Under the pieces are notes generated by a model. It worked only from the letters and a program-made list of their open reading frames with translations, was not told the DNA's origin and ran no database searches. DNA of 64,000 nucleotides from Sphingobacterium corticibacterium. Lineage in GTDB: Bacteria; Bacteroidota; Bacteroidia; Sphingobacteriales; Sphingobacteriaceae. Made by a program: the position numbers and the translations under genes. Below are positions 62,837 to 64,000 of this stretch, piece by piece (within the stretch, counting starts at the first letter, position 1; each line of letters starts with the position of its first letter). The stretch spans positions 1 to 64,000 of the forward strand of contig NZ_SGIT01000006.1 of the NCBI RefSeq assembly GCF_004208525.1. The letters are read 5' to 3'.

Positions 62837-63083
62837 TTGTTTTGTTTTTATAAATGATTGGTTTCCTTCTCTTTTTTAACCATTGTTTTAACATCTTTTT
62901 CAACTCATCAAAAGCAAAGCTTAAATCGACTATTGGCATAAAAGGGCTGCTATAAGCACAAGCCAGCCGGTAGATGTTGGCTTTATCAATTTCTTCATCT
63001 GGATGAGGTAATTTATGTTCAGATTTTCTGAACTGTATTTCAAGTTCAAAATCTTTGTCGGGTTTTATGATTTTATCGTTCAT
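62823..63083 (-). CDS. Small protein leading the efflux operon
   Basis: An 86-aa soluble, charged protein (DKDFELEIQFRKSEHKLPHPDEE, C-terminal KKRRKP), with no signal or membrane segment. It overlaps the TolC start by 14 bases, so it is translated with the pump. No family recognised. Confidence 0.6.
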   Translation of the reverse strand: MNDKIIKPDKDFELEIQFRKSEHKLPHPDEEIDKANIYRLACAYSSPFMPIVDLSFAFDELKKMLKQWLKKRRKPIIYKNKTNETI

Positions 63084-63108
63084 TATGATTCAACTACTAT
63101 TAACACAG

Positions 63109-63116
63109 CAAAATTA
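63109..63116 (-). promoter_or_regulatory. Candidate -7 box of the efflux operon
   Basis: On the minus strand TAATTTTG, 25 bases before the ATG at 63083. The divergent AraC gene starts 60 bases to the right, so the two promoters share the same short region. Confidence 0.35.
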
Positions 63117-63175
63117 TTAAGTGCATCAATCTATATTTTTATATAATTAGCCTAATATTTGCTATATTTGGCCAT

Positions 63176-63955
63176 ATGGAAATTCTTAGCCAATTAATAC
63201 AAGCTGTGGATCAAAATCCTGATTCCATCCTCGTGATGCGACAGCAGACGGAACAGCGGTTGCCTGCTCATCAGCATGATAAGGCTCAGTTGTTATTGGT
63301 TTATGGAGGAATTGCTTACCTCCAAACAGACGAGAAGGATTTCTATATTCCGTCTAATCATTATATCTGGATACCGAAAAATTATCCGCACAACCTGATG
63401 TTTAATACACAGGATTTGTACATTATCAATATTTACTTTCCAAACAAAAAAGCGGATAGTTTTTATGATGAACTGGGTATTTATCCTGTTAGTAAGCTTC
63501 TGGCAGAAATGCTCTCATTTAGCGAGAAATGGCAAGGTGATTATTACGAAGGTTCATGGGAATTTGAGTTTTTAACTACGCTTAAAAGCGTGTTATCAAA
63601 GGAAAATCTCAAAAAATTTTCTATCCAACTTCCTACAACGGACGATCAAAGGCTTAATGCCATAATCGACGGCTTTAGAAATCGATTAAATGAAAGTCTA
63701 AGTTTAGATAGTATTGCCCAACAATCTGGAATAAGTGTGAGAAGTTTGACCAGATTATTCCAAACGAAATTGCATATCACTTTTGTTCAATACTTAAAGA
63801 TGTTACGTATTATAAGAGCAATGGAATTGATTAATGATACAGATTTGAACATGACCGAGATAGCTTATGAAATCGGATATTCGAATATATCGGCTTTTAG
63901 CAATAATTTTCATCAACTGACCAACATGAGACCTACTGAATTTAAAACCAAGTAA
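63176..63955 (+). CDS. AraC-family regulator of the efflux operon
   Basis: A 259-aa protein. N-terminal cupin (about 20-105; LPAHQHDKAQLLLVYGG, IWIPKNYPHNL) as ligand sensor, C-terminal AraC domain (about 160-259) with LSLDSIAQQSGISVRSLTRLFQ and MTEIAYEIGYSNISAFSNNF. Divergent placement beside the pump operon implies that it controls it. TATATTTG (63163-63170) lies only 5 bases before the ATG, so a leaderless transcript or a later start is possible. Confidence 0.88.
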   Translation: MEILSQLIQAVDQNPDSILVMRQQTEQRLPAHQHDKAQLLLVYGGIAYLQTDEKDFYIPSNHYIWIPKNYPHNLMFNTQDLYIINIYFPNKKADSFYDELGIYPVSKLLAEMLSFSEKWQGDYYEGSWEFEFLTTLKSVLSKENLKKFSIQLPTTDDQRLNAIIDGFRNRLNESLSLDSIAQQSGISVRSLTRLFQTKLHITFVQYLKMLRIIRAMELINDTDLNMTEIAYEIGYSNISAFSNNFHQLTNMRPTEFKTK

Positions 63956-64000
63956 GAGGTATGGCTAGTAGTCCTAACCATAATCTTCCCTCAAAATATG

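Overview
The window looks like a chromosomal accessory region of a Bacteroidota species, most likely a Sphingobacterium/Pedobacter-type member of the Sphingobacteriaceae. The evidence is a SusC/SusD pair, TlpA-type thioredoxins, DUF6520, MauE, DUF6132 and DUF2490 proteins, a CTnDOT-type integrase, a PRTRC gene block, and promoters with the Bacteroidota -7 box TAnnTTTG. There are no rRNA operons and few housekeeping genes.

Left part (1-20600), A/T-rich, a decayed defence/mobile island: the end of a thioredoxin-like gene, a small membrane protein, an IS21 (IstB) scrap, two genes each broken by one in-frame stop (1277-2233 and 2888-3388), an Rpn-type nuclease, and a degraded ISL3 transposase fused in frame to an AAA+ ATPase. 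Next comes a two-gene unit with an overlapping stop/start: a 1338-aa Upf1-like SF1 helicase and a 684-aa protein with a PLD-nuclease half-site. Facing it are a frameshifted XRE regulator and a 1133-aa HD + Hsp90-like (GHKL) ATPase. I read this as a candidate anti-phage system, related at least in domain content to helicase + PLD systems. An IS66 scrap, a PaiB-type flavoprotein and small unknown genes follow.

Middle part (20600-34300), less A/T-rich: a remarkably palindromic, probably RNA-structured leader, then unknown gene - TlpA-like protein - SusC - SusD (substrate uptake across the outer membrane), DUF6520 + MauE, VOC + MarR, AraC, an AvrD-family protein paired with a P-loop NTPase, and HTH proteins. 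Just beyond lies an array of nine 11-bp degenerate repeats.

Right part (34800-58200), an integrative-element-like segment: tyrosine integrase, MocR-type regulator divergent from a GNAT gene, a tRNA-Cys-like gene with a non-canonical anticodon loop lying just upstream of a second AAA+ ATPase and a YggS-type PLP protein, then SSB, DUF932 and a run of small genes with PRTRC E, C, F-like, B and ThiF. A GNAT gene lies between two copies of a 91-bp structured repeat. After a GT14 glycosyltransferase and an orphan receiver comes a 12-gene sulfur/persulfide island: Crp regulator, TauE, OsmC, MBL-rhodanese, rhodanese, methyltransferase, small membrane proteins, two YeeE halves, DUF2490 and DUF1275. 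Two overlapping excisionase-like HTH genes follow. No conjugation (tra) genes are in the window, so the element is either incomplete or continues outside.

Right edge (58850-63955): an AraC regulator divergent from a four-gene multidrug efflux operon (small protein, TolC, HlyD/EmrA, 14-TM MFS/EmrB).
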